Source: Delphinus delphis (Eukaryota; Chordata; Mammalia; Artiodactyla; Delphinidae). From it: a DNA stretch of 64,000 bases. The position numbers and the translations under genes were made by a program. Location of the stretch: assembly GCF_949987515.2 (NCBI RefSeq), contig NC_082692.2, positions 87,553,488 through 87,617,487 on the forward strand. The letters run 5' to 3'. The notes below the pieces were generated by a model that did no database searches, was not told where the DNA came from, and saw nothing but the letters and a program-made list of their open reading frames with translations. Below are positions 1 through 11,963 of this stretch, one piece after another (position 1 is the first letter of the stretch; each line of letters begins with the position of its first letter).

Positions 1-3000
1 TGTGATTACTGAGACACTGAAGATAGAGCTCTGGGGATAGAGTAATGAGGAAAACAGGCAAAATCTCTGCCCTGAAGGAGTCTGGCCTTCAGTCAAAGCA
101 GGCTGGTGAGACAACAATAAAGTAATTACGAACATGCATGGGTGGTGGCTCTAAGTGCGATGCCCAAGAATAAAGCAGCAAAGGAGACAGGGAGTGTCGG
201 GAACTGAGGGGCTGTACTTTTATATATGGCGGTCAGGTGGCACTGAGGTTACATGTGAGCATGGGGTAGAGTCCCACTTGGGCATCTGGAGGAACAGCCT
301 TCGGGGGAGAGGGAACAGCAAATGCAGAGCCCCTGAAAGGAAGGTGGAAGGAGTGGGTAGAAAATAGTACGAAATGAGTCTAAGTAGGATTTCAGGATGG
401 ACTGTAAAGGGCTTGTTGGGCATTTTAAGGATTTAGCATTTATCTGCAGTGGGATGGGAAGTGATTGGAAGGTTCTGAGCAGAGAAGCAACATCATCACT
501 ACCACTCTGGCCTAAGGGAGACAAAGGCAGATGGGCTGAATGATAAAGGGTCGCTGCCCTGATCCATGTGAGGGTTGTACCAACTTGTACCAGGGCGACT
601 GCCGTGAATGCCTTAAGAAGCGGCAGATTCTTGCAGCAGGCAGATTCTGGACCAGGTGCAGGGTATAAGAGAAACAGAAGAGTTGAGGATGACCCCCAAA
701 TTTTTGTGGCTGAGCGACTGCAATAACGGGATTGAATTTACCAAGATGGGGAATATTGATAGGGTAGAAGGGCCAGGTTTTAAATGGGGTGGATGATTTA
801 AAGAACTTAGTTTTAGAAATAATCAATTTGAGATGTTAGGTGATCGTTGAGGATGTTGAGTGCTAAATTTATCCATACTGAAAGCCACGATTACCACTTG
901 ACTTTTCAGTCATTCAAAGCAGAATATTTGCCCTCCACATTCTTTCTTGCAATCTCCGAACATAAACTTCTCAGTATGTTTCCTTTTAGAAGCCGTTCCA
1001 TTTCGTCATTTATATGCTATCTGCAATTTTTCCTCATCAGTGCCTTTAGATAAAAGATGTTCTTAAGAGTTAGCTCTCTTTGGGTTGCAAGTAACAAAAA
1101 TCCATCTTTGATTACTTAAAGAGGCTAATTAGTGTTTAACTTAGAAATGCTTTAAAAAAACACAAGTATTTGGATATCAAGAATTAAGTGTGTAATGGAA
1201 GCTACAGTCCTTAACCTGAGAATCCTTGTATTATTTACATTAATCAAAAATATCACCCAAGATCTGTATGGATGTAAAGCCTCGCATACAGAATTCCATG
1301 ATTACAAGTACATGAAACTTGCACATTTTAAGTAAGATGGTGAAGGACTCCAGTAAGTGTTCTGAACTCACCATGTTCAGTCAAGAGGAAGTATATGGGA
1401 TTAATAATAGTACTTCAGGCTGGCCTGCTTCTTTAGATTTCATTCATCCATCTAGCTACCCACTAAACATTTAATGAGTGGCTCCCAGTGCCAGGCTGGG
1501 CACTGGGGCTGGGTGAACAGACACAGAGGGACTCTTTCCCCATAAAGTTTACAATCCAGAGGGGAAGACAGATAGCAAGCAAAGACTCAAAGATCTTATC
1601 TTCATTCTTTATGCCTGAAGCATGACAATACTTCTCTTCATAGTGATAATCACAAAAGCCTTATTAAAATTTGTAACTAGGATTTGAAGCTAACACCGTG
1701 TTGAACGTTAGTATGACTATTAAGAGCTGCCAGTAAAATAATATTAGAAATAGTTTTCAAAGATTGTCTTACTTGTATTTTGGTACATTAGAAAAATTAT
1801 GAATGTAAAATTTAACACTTAACGATGGTCTTTATACACAATCTTAGAATAGTTAGGGATTTTAATTATCTCTATGAATTTCCCACTCAAAGTAGGAAAC
1901 CTTTCTTTAATAACACCTACAGCCCCACATGCAGACTCCAGTTAAATTGGGGCGATAGGAATGTATCATTTGCAGGGGGGATTTTGTTCAATTACTGGAA
2001 TTCCCATGAGACTCCAGGTCCATGAGCACAGAAGTCCTGTCTATCTTTGATCACCTTACCTGCTTCCTAAACACAGAGTAAAAACCCAATAAATACCGGT
2101 GTTATATACGGCATGAACATTCGAATTATATGGTTGAAAAAGAGGCTAGTACAGCGGTTAAGACTATGTCTGGATTTGTATGGCTCTCTTGCTACTTACT
2201 CTGTGATCTCAGGAAAGTTATATAACCTCTATGTGCTTCCACATCGTCTCTAAAATGAGACTACTAATAGTTTCCAAGTCACGGTGTTGCTGTGAGAATT
2301 AAGAATCAATACATGAAACATACTTAGAACAGAGACTGGAAATTGCTCTGTAAGTGTTAGTCATTAAAATCATAATCACCATCATTACTGTAACCTGCAA
2401 ATTCCTACTTTAGATTGGGTATTTATAGGCTATCTTTAAATTTTAAAGGGTTGTGCTTTTTTATAATTCTATTTCACTCACTGTACATTACCATGAAATT
2501 CCTATTGATTTATAATCAATCTCTTCCTTCTGTCTAACCAATTCACTAAGCTCTTCACTGATTTCATGATGATGTCACACAGTCTTTTACAACCATAATC
2601 TCTTAGCGAGTAATCACATCAATTATTAAGTCGGAGGAAAGAGCCAGATAACCTTGTATGCATGCATCAGTGCAATCAGAATTTTTGATTGATGCTGTGC
2701 TTTGAACATATAATAATTATGTATATTTAAATCTTACTAATTCAGAAGCGCTACTGGGAATACCAAATATATTTAGCGAAAAGTTCTAAATGCAGAATAT
2801 ATTCAGTTTATTGGCAAACCGACACGCTCCTTGGTCTAACCCCAACCATGTGTTATAAGAGATGGCGTCAGGCTTCTCCTAATAAGTAGTGAAGGATAAT
2901 TAATTACCACATTAGTTGGTTGCTTGTAAATATATGCTACTTAAAGGGATTAAAATGTTTGGTTGCTAAACTTTCTCTCCAAATTCTCTTTTCAATAGAT

Positions 3001-4245
3001 AATACAAAGGTAAAAATATGAACTTTCCTGATCAAATGAACACTGGTTAATGAAAATCCATAGTAGAATTGTGTTTTATATATATTTTAACTTACCCATA
3101 AATAACACTAGTAATAAAATTAGATTTTATACTATTGTTGTTCTTAGCAATTTTAGCCAGCCAACGTACATTCTCACGAAAGTTTGGGTATTATATACGG
3201 AAACAGAAATGCATTAATGAAATTGGCAGTCAAACACAATAACTGTCTCATTCCCATATAGGGCCAGTTAACAAAACATTTTTACTGGGTTAATTAATTT
3301 TGAAAATAAATTAAGAAGAAAAATTGTTTTACTGCACCATTGTTTTAAAATTAAAGTTAATCCTGTCATGCCCACATTCCTCATCTTTCAAAAAGAAGTA
3401 AAAACGACACCTACCTCATGTGGTAGGTATGAAGTTTAGGTGTGGGAATACATGTAAAGCATGTGAACATAAAATGTTCTAATTGCTATTAGCTACGATG
3501 ATGATGACAAGAGTAATTCAAATGGTTGCATTGTGAGAAAGTAGCAATACAATACAATAACTAAATATATACTGCTGTTATCAGTTTCATGGAAATATAT
3601 GTGAAAGACTACAAAATTGCAAATCACTGATTTTTCCGTAGCCTAATTTAAAGCCAGGTTAATATATAGCTCATAATTGGTGCTTGTGAATGTATCTGTG
3701 AATACACAGCTAACAAAGACTCAGCTTTGAAGGCAACACTGACTGACATCTCTGGTCAGATTTTTTAAAATATCCATGTATTCATGTGAAGCAACATCTT
3801 TGACTGGTAACCTTTTATTGTACATTGCCCTCTTTTGAATAAGTAGGAAAGGAAAGAAGAAAAACATCATTCTTGATTCTTTGGCCTGAACTTTAAGTTA
3901 TTCATGCTTATCAAAAATCCTCAAGCTTTGGAGAACTAAAAATACATGAAATAAACCAATTAGCTTGATCACATTTTAAAAGAAAAGTGGATGGACGTGA
4001 CTAAACATCCCACTCTAAAATTTTTCAAAAGATGCACATTCATTTTCACATGGGGTTTCTAACTGAAGATTTAGGGGTATCAGGAAGACATGTATGTGTG
4101 CCTCTGAGTTTACAAGGGATTGGAGTTGGGTTTCCATCATTCATTGGGCTTACTGACTTGTGTTGTCCATCTAAAATGATAAAGAAGGCTACCATTTTAA
4201 ATGCAAAGTATTTTTTTGACGTTAAAAAAATCACAAGATACATAC
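1..4245 (-). other. CNTN4: Intron 3' of the FN3-3 exon (partial)
   Basis: Intron sequence extending off the window. Positions 1-800 resemble a diverged mammalian-wide repeat (degenerate 'effect of weight of the ... repeat unit' text such as GGGAACAGCAAATGCAGAGCCCCTG-type similarity), 2145-2370 a MIR, and about 3400-3500 a MIR tail. The rest is AT-rich unique-looking sequence with no coding exon that I can see. Confidence 0.7.
2145..2370 (+). repeat. MIR SINE
   Basis: An old tRNA-derived MIR copy: GCGGTTAAGACTATG near the start, a CTACTTACTCTGTGATCTCAGG core, TATAACCTCTATGTGCTTCC, then a GAGAATTAAGAATCAATACATG tail region. It is diverged and has no clear target duplications. Confidence 0.75.
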
Positions 4246-4429
4246 GAGTTTTCTTGGTGGTTGCATTAACTGTGGCACTAAAGGGACCGGTACCAGCGCT
4301 GTTGAAAGCCCGGACAGCCGTGTAATATTCCAAGTTGCTCTTCAAGCCATGGAGTCTGGCCGATGTCACATTTCCTGCCACTTTCAGTTTGCTCGATGAT
4401 CCCTCTTCTCCATTATTCCAATACCGCAC
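4246..4429 (-). CDS. CNTN4: Contactin-4 exon: second half of FN3 domain 3
   Basis: A 184-nt exon starting in phase 0 with VRYWNNGEEGSSSKLKVAGN, then VTSARLHGLKSNLEYYTAVR and AFNSAGTGPFSATVNATTKK, ending with Thr and a lone C (phase 1), which would start the Pro of the next exon. LKSNLEYYTAVRAFNSAGTG is the typical FN3 F strand and F-G turn. Two N-glycosylation sequons (NVT, NAT) are visible. The acceptor is TCCACCAG before 4429 and the donor is GTATGT. FN3-4 and the GPI-attachment signal should follow beyond position 1; no matching exon occurs in 1-4245. Confidence 0.92.
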
Positions 4430-5412
4430 CTGGTGGACAGAAAACATAAAAGATGAGAAGGACTGACAAAACAGCATCCTTTAAATTAAGTGATTTTTAT
4501 TAAAATGGGCACTGTAATTTATTTACTTTACCATTTGTTCCACAAGTAGTTTTTAAGGACCTACTATGTGCTAGGTGCTGCATTAGGCTCTGTGCCACAG
4601 ACGTGAAAGAAAAGGGACTCCTGGGGGAGACAGGTAATAAGTACACAAATAAACCAGATAAATTCAAAGACAGTAAGTGCTACATGCTACTAGCCCATAG
4701 CCTTATAAATGAGAAAATGAAGGGAAAAAATCTGCATTTCTAAGAGAGTGAGCTGCTTCTCCTTCCCAGACCCTAATCAACCTGGCTCAGGCTCAACGCT
4801 GGAAGGCTGACAGCTATGCTTAAACTCTGACGGATGGTGAAGATGCTTTCTGTGAAGAAAGGGACCTGTCAGAGCAAAGACCACTGAAAAGCCAGCTGGC
4901 CACTGGCTCGTCCTACAGTGATGGCCAAGTGTCACCAAGACCCCCGAGTAGGCAGAGCTGCTGCAGAGAACAGGAAGGCAGGTAACATAGGTTAATATAT
5001 GGATATATTGAAATGTTTTACTTGTATTTCATTATTGTGAATCGTGCAAAATGATCTGAGACTGCTTATGAAGATATATACATTTACAGTATAAAAATAT
5101 AAAAATGTTTTGAGAGTATTTGACAAAATAAAGAAATAAAAGTAGAAAAATACAATAATAAGACATGTTCCCCAGTGAACTCCGATTTATGCTATGAAGT
5201 CCTACTATGCTTTGCTAGACAGTTTGGATCCTTCATAAAATAAAAACAGCAACAAAACCACCAAACAAATGGCTCATGAAAAGTGCAACTATTCCTCGTG
5301 CTGAGACCAGATATCACCATCTGACCATCTAAAGCAGGGGTTGGACATGTAACACAAATACATAAAGCAGACTGAGTACATATTTTTTACTTTCCTAAAG
5401 AAACAGGCACTT

Positions 5413-5712
5413 GGGGCTCCCCGATGGCGCAGTGGTTAAGAATCTGCCTGCCAACGCAGGGGATGCAGGTTCGAGCCCTGGTCCAGGAAGATCCCACATG
5501 CCGCAGAGCAACTAAGCCCGTGTGCCACAACTACTGAGCCCGCGTGCCACAAATACTGAAGCCTGGGAGCCTAGAGCCCGTGCTCCACAGCAGGAGAAGC
5601 CACTGCAATGAGAAGCCTGCTTACCGCAGGTAGAGAAAGCCTGCGCACAGCAACGAAGACCCAACACAGCCAAAAGTAAATAAATTAAATGAATAAATTT
5701 ATTAAAAATAAC
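5413..5712 (+). mobile_element. CHR-type tRNA-derived SINE, long form
   Basis: It begins GGGGCTCCCCGATGGCGCAG, has the pol III B-box-like GGTTCGAGCCCTGG, then repeated CCACAACTACTGAGCCCG-type modules, and ends in an AT-rich tail. It is flanked by a 16-bp target duplication with one mismatch (5397-5412 and 5713-5728). This is the longer CHR form, distinct from the A-tailed short form found elsewhere in the window. Confidence 0.9.
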
Positions 5713-7689
5713 AAAGAAAGAGGCACTTTCCTGTTTTTCTTGCAGTCTTTGCCCTTTTGGTTTGACTTTCATTTATCTACTTCGATAGCAAAATATGAAA
5801 ACAGGAAACCAGTTCTATAATTTCTGTAAGTAAACGGCTGCTTGAGCACAATGAAAATGGCAATCGATGCTCAGCCATCAGAGTCATGAAGGCAGTAGAG
5901 ACGTGTGGGAACTGCGGCAAAGGAGACAGGCACGTTCCATCTTCGTAATGGAGCCTCTACGCAGCTCTGGTTGATGGGGGGAAGATGGACCCAGTGTTTA
6001 CAGGTCTTTTTTTAAAAGAAAGCAAAAATCCTGATTTTAATGTGAAATGTCCCAAATTTAGAGTTGGCCCCATTTGTCTGTGGGCTAAACAAAACGTGTT
6101 TATGGGTTGCATAGGGTAAACCCATTTCAGGCCTCTGAGAAAAATACACCTAAAGTTACTTTAAAAAAATGAGCAACTATAAAATTACTTCTTTAAAAAA
6201 GATTAACAGCAAAATATAAAATCTCAGGTTTTTCCATAATAATTCCAAATTAGCATATTAATATCATGCAAGATCAATATTTTCCCTATATATGTGCATG
6301 TATATATGTGTGTGTATATTATGCATGTATATTTATATTGATATCAAGGCCCCCTTAAATTCATGCAAAATGCTGGGCTCACGTATGTGTATATGTGCGT
6401 TTTCCCTGGAAAGAAGTTATTACTTTTCAGAAAAACCTTGAAAGGAGGACGTAAACCCAAATAATTAGGACTGAATTGAATATGCACCTCCTACAGCTTT
6501 AAAGCATCAAATATAAATTAGCAAAACACATCCACAGATATGACAGATACCATTTACCATTATCAAAGAAAACCACATAGATTTTATTCACTAATTAAGG
6601 ATAACATGCCAAACTGTCTTTTATAAAGCCACATCCCGCAAATTGTTAATGGATACGGAAAACTCACAAACATTCTAAATGCACCAACTGTAAACAGCGG
6701 AGGTACTGCTTAGGTTTAGATGACCACCATGATAAGACGCTCCCTGCTCTTTAAAACACTGTCTAGTTATGAAACTAAGAATGACACAATCGATAATTAT
6801 AATAAAACACTGTAGTCAGCCTGAAAACTTGTGGCCTAGAATAGAGCACAGATTGGGAAAAAGATCACATAATTATGAGCTTTAATAATTGTCATTCAAC
6901 ACATGGAATGGCAAAGGCAGGGAGAACTCAAGTAACTCAATCAATATCATCCTGTGATACACACTGGCCTCTTGTTAGGTTTCCATCCATGCGCCATTCT
7001 TTCTGTATTCAAATTACTTCAATATAAGTTGCCTAAGAAATCATTCCTTAGGAGACTGATTTAAAGAATAAAAATAATTTTCAATTAGCATATGGATTAT
7101 CTTTTATAAATCAGTTCATAGAAGGTGTCTGAAAGCTCTTGATAGCAGTTTGTTTCTGAAGTACTTTAACCAATCTCCATGTATCAGAATGAGAGATTTA
7201 TTTTTAGATATTAGTTTCTGACAGGTATTGGAAATATTTAATCATAGAGAAAATTAGTGCCAAAATTGAGCATGATATTAGTTCAAACTTATTATATAAT
7301 CTTCTTAAATAGCTTTACTTTAAAAGTTGAATAAATATGCATATAACTAAAGCATAAAGAAATAAAGCAGTGACATATATATTTCCAAGTAATAATCAGT
7401 TATGTTCTATAAAAATTTTGTTCAAAAATATTTATATGAGGATAGTCTTTTTTTTTTTAATAGAGGAAAAAGCCAAGAAGAAAAGACACCGTTTTTCCTC
7501 TCAGTTGTGTTCTGGGTTTAAATGGTAAAAGTTCTACACTTGAGAGGACAGAATATAACTCCACACTAATATGGATTTTATAGGCACAACCACAATACAG
7601 GGATGAAGAAAGGAAACGTGTCCAGGCTGAAGGAACAAACTCTGAAAATATAATTGTGCAGAAAAGAGTTAATATAACATTGTCAGAAC

Positions 7690-8320
7690 ATGAAGGCAGC
7701 ATCTACAAAAGATGAGCTGAGAGAGAACTATTACAAAGCACATGAGGAACCCTGCTAACACGAAAGAAAGTCAGCAGACTGGACCACAGGGGACTGCCTA
7801 TTATACGTTTAGGTGACATGGATCTTAAAATAAGTATATTTAAAATGTTCAAATTTACCAGAGAAGGGACTAAATTTATAATGCAAGAATAGGAGACGAA
7901 GAAAAAAGATGGGGCGAATCTAAAAAATATCAAGTAGAATTCTGACACCTGAAAAATACAATAGTAAAAAAGAAATCAGTGCTAGGATTGAGCTGAAGAC
8001 TGCAAGGTAGAAGACAGAATGAATAAATCCAGAACACGGAGAAGGAAAGAAAAATTATGAAAGCCAAGTTAAGAAACACTGAGGATGAATGACATTTTCC
8101 AACCAGAGTTCCAGAAGGAGAGGTTAAGGAAAAGGCAACAATAAAAGAGAAAATGTCTCAGAATTTCCCAGAACTGAAGAAACGCAGATATTTTCATGTT
8201 GTAGATTCACTCTGAGTTCAGAGGGAGGAAAAATAAAAGGTAAATCAACTCCAAAGGAGAAGGTGGTTAAGACTGAATTGTGGCTCTCAACATTTTTTTC
8301 ATCACCCAGCCTGAGAGACA
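7690..8320 (+). mobile_element. Old L1 (ORF1-region-like) relic
   Basis: Adenine-rich sense sequence resembling an old mammalian L1 or half-L1 ORF1 region, for example AGAGAAAATGTCTCAGAATTTCCCAGAACTGA. No open frame is kept. The family is uncertain. Confidence 0.5.
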
Positions 8321-8609
8321 CAGGCCACTCTCTCCATCAGTAGCGGGTCACCCTGCCTTGGTTTGCTAGTGTGAGTGTGCGCCAGTGCCAGCAACTGCAT
8401 CCCTTGGCACAGAAAACAGCAGGAGGGGCGAATGCTAAGGTGGAATCATGTTCTGGAGGCAGGTTTGTCTTGGTCATCACCATAGCTCTGCCGCTTGGGT
8501 CGAAGCTTGTACACACTAAGTACCCAATATTGGTGAATTCTTGAATGACTTAAACACAGGCAGTTTAAAAATGCCTCCCTTCTTCCCACCACAGAGACAC
8601 ATAAGAAAT

Positions 8610-9590
8610 ATGTATTTGGTCTCTGCACCAGCCCCCGCAAACCCGTGGAATCTCAGAAGTGGTAAGTGTGGTTTTTTTTGTTTTTTTGTTTTTTGCAGTA
8701 CGCGGGCCTCTCACTGCTGTGGCCTCTCACGTTGCGGAGCACAGGCTCCAGACATGCAGGCCCAGCGGCCATGGCTCACGGGCCCAGCCACTCTGCGGCA
8801 TGTGGGATCTTTCCGGACCGGGGCATGAACCCGTGTCCCCTGCATCGGCAGGCGGACTCTCAACCACAGCCACCAGGGAAGCCCCGGTAAGTGTCTTTTG
8901 TATGCTAATGAGACATCTGGTGGCTGCGGTCTCCTGGGTATCTTCAGGACGGAGACTGGTTGCCAGGGTAACCAACCTTGTGATTAGAGGGTTGGAACTT
9001 TCAGGTCCACCTCCTGACACAAGGCTGGAGGTTGATTTGATTTGGTTAACTAACAGTCAATGATTTAATCAATCGTTCCTATGCAGTGAAGCCTCCATTA
9101 AAAAAAACCTAACTGAAGAGGTTTGAAGGGCTTCCAAGTAAGTGAACACATTGAAGTGCTGGGAGAGTGGAGGGCATGGAGAGGTCATGGAAGCTCTGTG
9201 CCCCTTCCCACATACCTTGCCCTACACACCTCTTCCGTTTAGCTGTTGCTGAGTTGTATCCTTTACAATAAATGGATAATGGTAAGTAAAGTGCGTTCCT
9301 GAGTTTTGTGAGCCATTCTAGCAAGTTATCAAACCCAAGGAGGGGGCTGTGGGAACCCCTCAGTTGGTCAGTGGAGGGCTGGACTTGTGCCTGGCATCTG
9401 ACGTTTGTGTGTGTGTGGCGGGGGGGGGAGGGCAGTCTTGTGGGACTGAACCCTCAATTCGTAGGATCTGAAGCTAACTCTAGGTACAGAGGATCAAAAT
9501 TGAATTGAATTTTAGGACCCCCAGCTGGTGTCAGAGAACTGGTTGGTGCAGAGGAAAAACCCCACATTTTTGGTGTCAGAACTGTTTTGT
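8610..9590 (+). mobile_element. LTR-like element split by a CHR SINE
   Basis: Sequence on both sides of the SINE at 8670-8885 matches, segment by segment, the reverse complement of 46130-45365, so both are copies of one repeat family. Shared landmarks are GGTCTCCTGGGTATCTTCAGG, the ATGCAGTGAAGCCTCCATTAAA region, a polyadenylation-type AATAAA near 9266, AAGGAGGGGGCTGTGGGAAC, and CAGCTGGTGTCAGAGAA. It behaves like a solitary retroviral-type LTR; the family name is not assigned. Confidence 0.65.
8670..8885 (-). mobile_element. CHR-type SINE, short A-tailed form
   Basis: Antisense copy: a T-run at the low-coordinate end, CACGGGTTCATGCCCCGG-type B box on the minus strand, and GGGGCTTCCCTGGTGGC as its 5' end at 8885. 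A perfect 9-bp duplication GGTAAGTGT flanks it (8661-8669 and 8886-8894). It is inserted into the LTR-like element 8610-9590. Confidence 0.95.
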
Positions 9591-10449
9591 AGATAGAGCA
9601 GAGAGGAAGATTTTTTTTTTTCCTTAATTCACCAAGCTAGTTACTCAAGTCCTAATATTCTATGTGCCCATGAAACACTGGGACTCCAATTTCTTGATAA
9701 TAATTTTTTCTTCAGAACCGTAATACCCTTTCACAAGCTAATATATTTTTTATCTCGGTAAGTAAACAGAAATAAACTTGAGGAATGTCAGGATTTAAAA
9801 TGCTATCTCTATTTCTGCAAGTAATTTGGTTATTCCAAAAACGAATGTCCCTGCTGTGAGGAGTCCTTCATATCACAGTATCAGAGATTTCACTTAAGCT
9901 TAAAATGAAATGCAGTTTATAAAAATAATATATTGAAAAACGGCATCTTTTTTAGCCATTAAAGTACAGGTATTTAGTCAGAACAGACTGAAATAATTTT
10001 GTGTATACTTACAGATTTTCAGGAAGACAAATATTTCATCTTAGCTGTTAGACGGAACACATTTCAATAAATATCGGGCAGGCAAATGCATTCGACAGGT
10101 TTTAGAAGACACATCCAGATCTATCTCCTACTCTTTACTTAGCTCTCAGTCCCTGGAGGGCTGACCGATGTGAATTACATACCAACTTGCTGACCCTCTG
10201 GCTTCTCACCGGATGGAGAGGAAATGGAGCAGGACCCTGTAAGGCCCTCCCAGTACAAATCCTTTCTGTATACCCAGTTTCTTGTTTGCAGGAAATAGGC
10301 TTCATTTAGCCTCCGTGACCTACCCTGAGTTCCAAAGGGAGGATTCAAATAACTGCTTATCAGGGAAGGGAGGGAATACAGAAACAAAGGAGAAGCAGGC
10401 AAGAAATAATAGTGCATGGGGTGGGAGTGGAGGCGCAGGGTCCTGCTTC

Positions 10450-10830
10450 CACCTCAAGGAATATACATAACAACACCTTTGAGTTCTTCTGCAGGAACTA
10501 AGGGCCCTGCCCAGGTGGAGGATGGTAACTTCAGCCTGAGCACAAGTTTCCTGGAGCACAGCCCTGTTTACCTCACCACCAACCCATCAGAAGAAAGTCT
10601 GCACACAGTGGAAGATAAAGGAAGACCCTGAAGGCCTCCCCAAATCATTCTCCCTTTAAAAACTTTCATGGTCGAGCAGCATCTTCAGAGTTGGTTTTTG
10701 GACACCAGTTCGCCATCTTCCCAGTTTGCTGGCCTCCTGAATAAAGCCACTCTTCCATTCCTACCAGCACTTGTCTCTTGACTACTGGCTTTTGAGAGGA
10801 GAGCAGCGAACCTGAATTCAGAAACAGAGA
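10450..10830 (+). mobile_element. Candidate solitary retroviral LTR
   Basis: The 3' half has the organisation of an LTR: CTGGCCTCCTGAATAAAGCC carrying the AATAAA signal at about 10739, followed by a CTTGTCTCTTGACTACTGGC U5-like region. No internal retroviral genes are adjacent. Boundaries are approximate and no target duplication was identified. Confidence 0.6.
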
Positions 10831-11499
10831 AGCCAGGAGACGGGCTGGTGCGAGGAGAGAGAAGCGGGGATATTTACTCCCCTGGATCCCTCAATGCTGA
10901 GCCACAGTCTGGTAGGGACTATATTTGCCTAATAACAAACCCAGCTTTGTTTGGGTGGCTCTCACTCACACACATGCTTCCTGCTCTCTCCAGCATAACA
11001 AATCCTTCCACCACCTCCAGAAAGTCTGCATTTTATTTACTCAATTCATTTTTGCTGCCTTCCTGTTTATTTATATGGACCTGAATTGTCTCTATCCAAT
11101 TTTCCTACGTACATGTGACTCGTTCTAGAGTGAAGTTAATTCTCTGATAGTAAGGAATTAGACTCTCTCCATATGTCTTTGTTTCTTCCAGTAGAATTTT
11201 CGTATTCTCAAAAAAGTATTCAAATATTTGACGTCTTTTTCCATTCTAATTAAAACGTTAGGAGCTAAACACATTCTGTACAGCTGTTTAGAACAGGAGG
11301 TAGGATAGAGGTATCAGTGAAGTTTTAGTTTGGCCTTCTGTATACATTTTTAGTTATGTTCCACTGCTACACATGAAAAAAAATAAATCTACTATGTTCC
11401 CCTCCCTCCCTACCCAAGTTCTATTTCGCTGCCAAACCTTTAAAAAAAATCTACAACTCCCCCTCGCCCCCCCTCCCGGGGAAACACTGACCGAAATGG

Positions 11500-11963
11500 C
11501 CCGCCCTGGCCAGGCACCGCAGTGACCACTTGCATGATTTATCTTCAACAGGAGGTCCTGGTAAGGAATGCGAAACTAACAAGCTACCACCAACCGGAAG
11601 AATTCCGGAAAGGTCACAAGGAAAGAGGAGATGCCAGCCCAGATGTCCTGCCAACTTCCCAGAATCCTTCTCGCTGGAATCCATCTTGGCCGAGCGATGC
11701 ACGCGCCACCAGGAAGGACCCTGAGTCAAAGTGACTGTCCAGAGATAACCCCAAAACTAACCCCATTCCCATAAAACCCGAGACTGAGCCACGTGGGCAG
11801 AGCAGTTCTCCTGGCTTCCCTTACCCTGCTGCTCTCCACCCAGGAGCCGCTTCCCAATGAAGTCTTCTGCTTTGTCAGCACGTGTGTCTCTCCGGACACT
11901 TCACTTCTGAGTGTTAGACAAGAGCCCACTCTCGGGCCCTGGAAGGGGTCCCCCTCCTGCAAC
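11500..11963 (+). mobile_element. Candidate solitary retroviral LTR
   Basis: The pattern resembles gammaretrovirus-like LTRs: CCCATAAAACCCGAGACTG, CTGGCTTCCCTTACCCTGCT, a mutated polyadenylation signal (AATGAAG in place of AATAAAG near 11857), CTTTGTCAGCACGTGTGTC, and a GGGTCCCCCTCCTGCAACA end. GC content is higher than its surroundings. It is an old copy with no retroviral gene beside it; the 5' boundary is uncertain. Confidence 0.65.

Noticed and set aside
1..4245. Search for the FN3-4 exon beginning PSQPPGN
   Set aside because: No matching reverse-complement coding sequence found; it must lie beyond the window.
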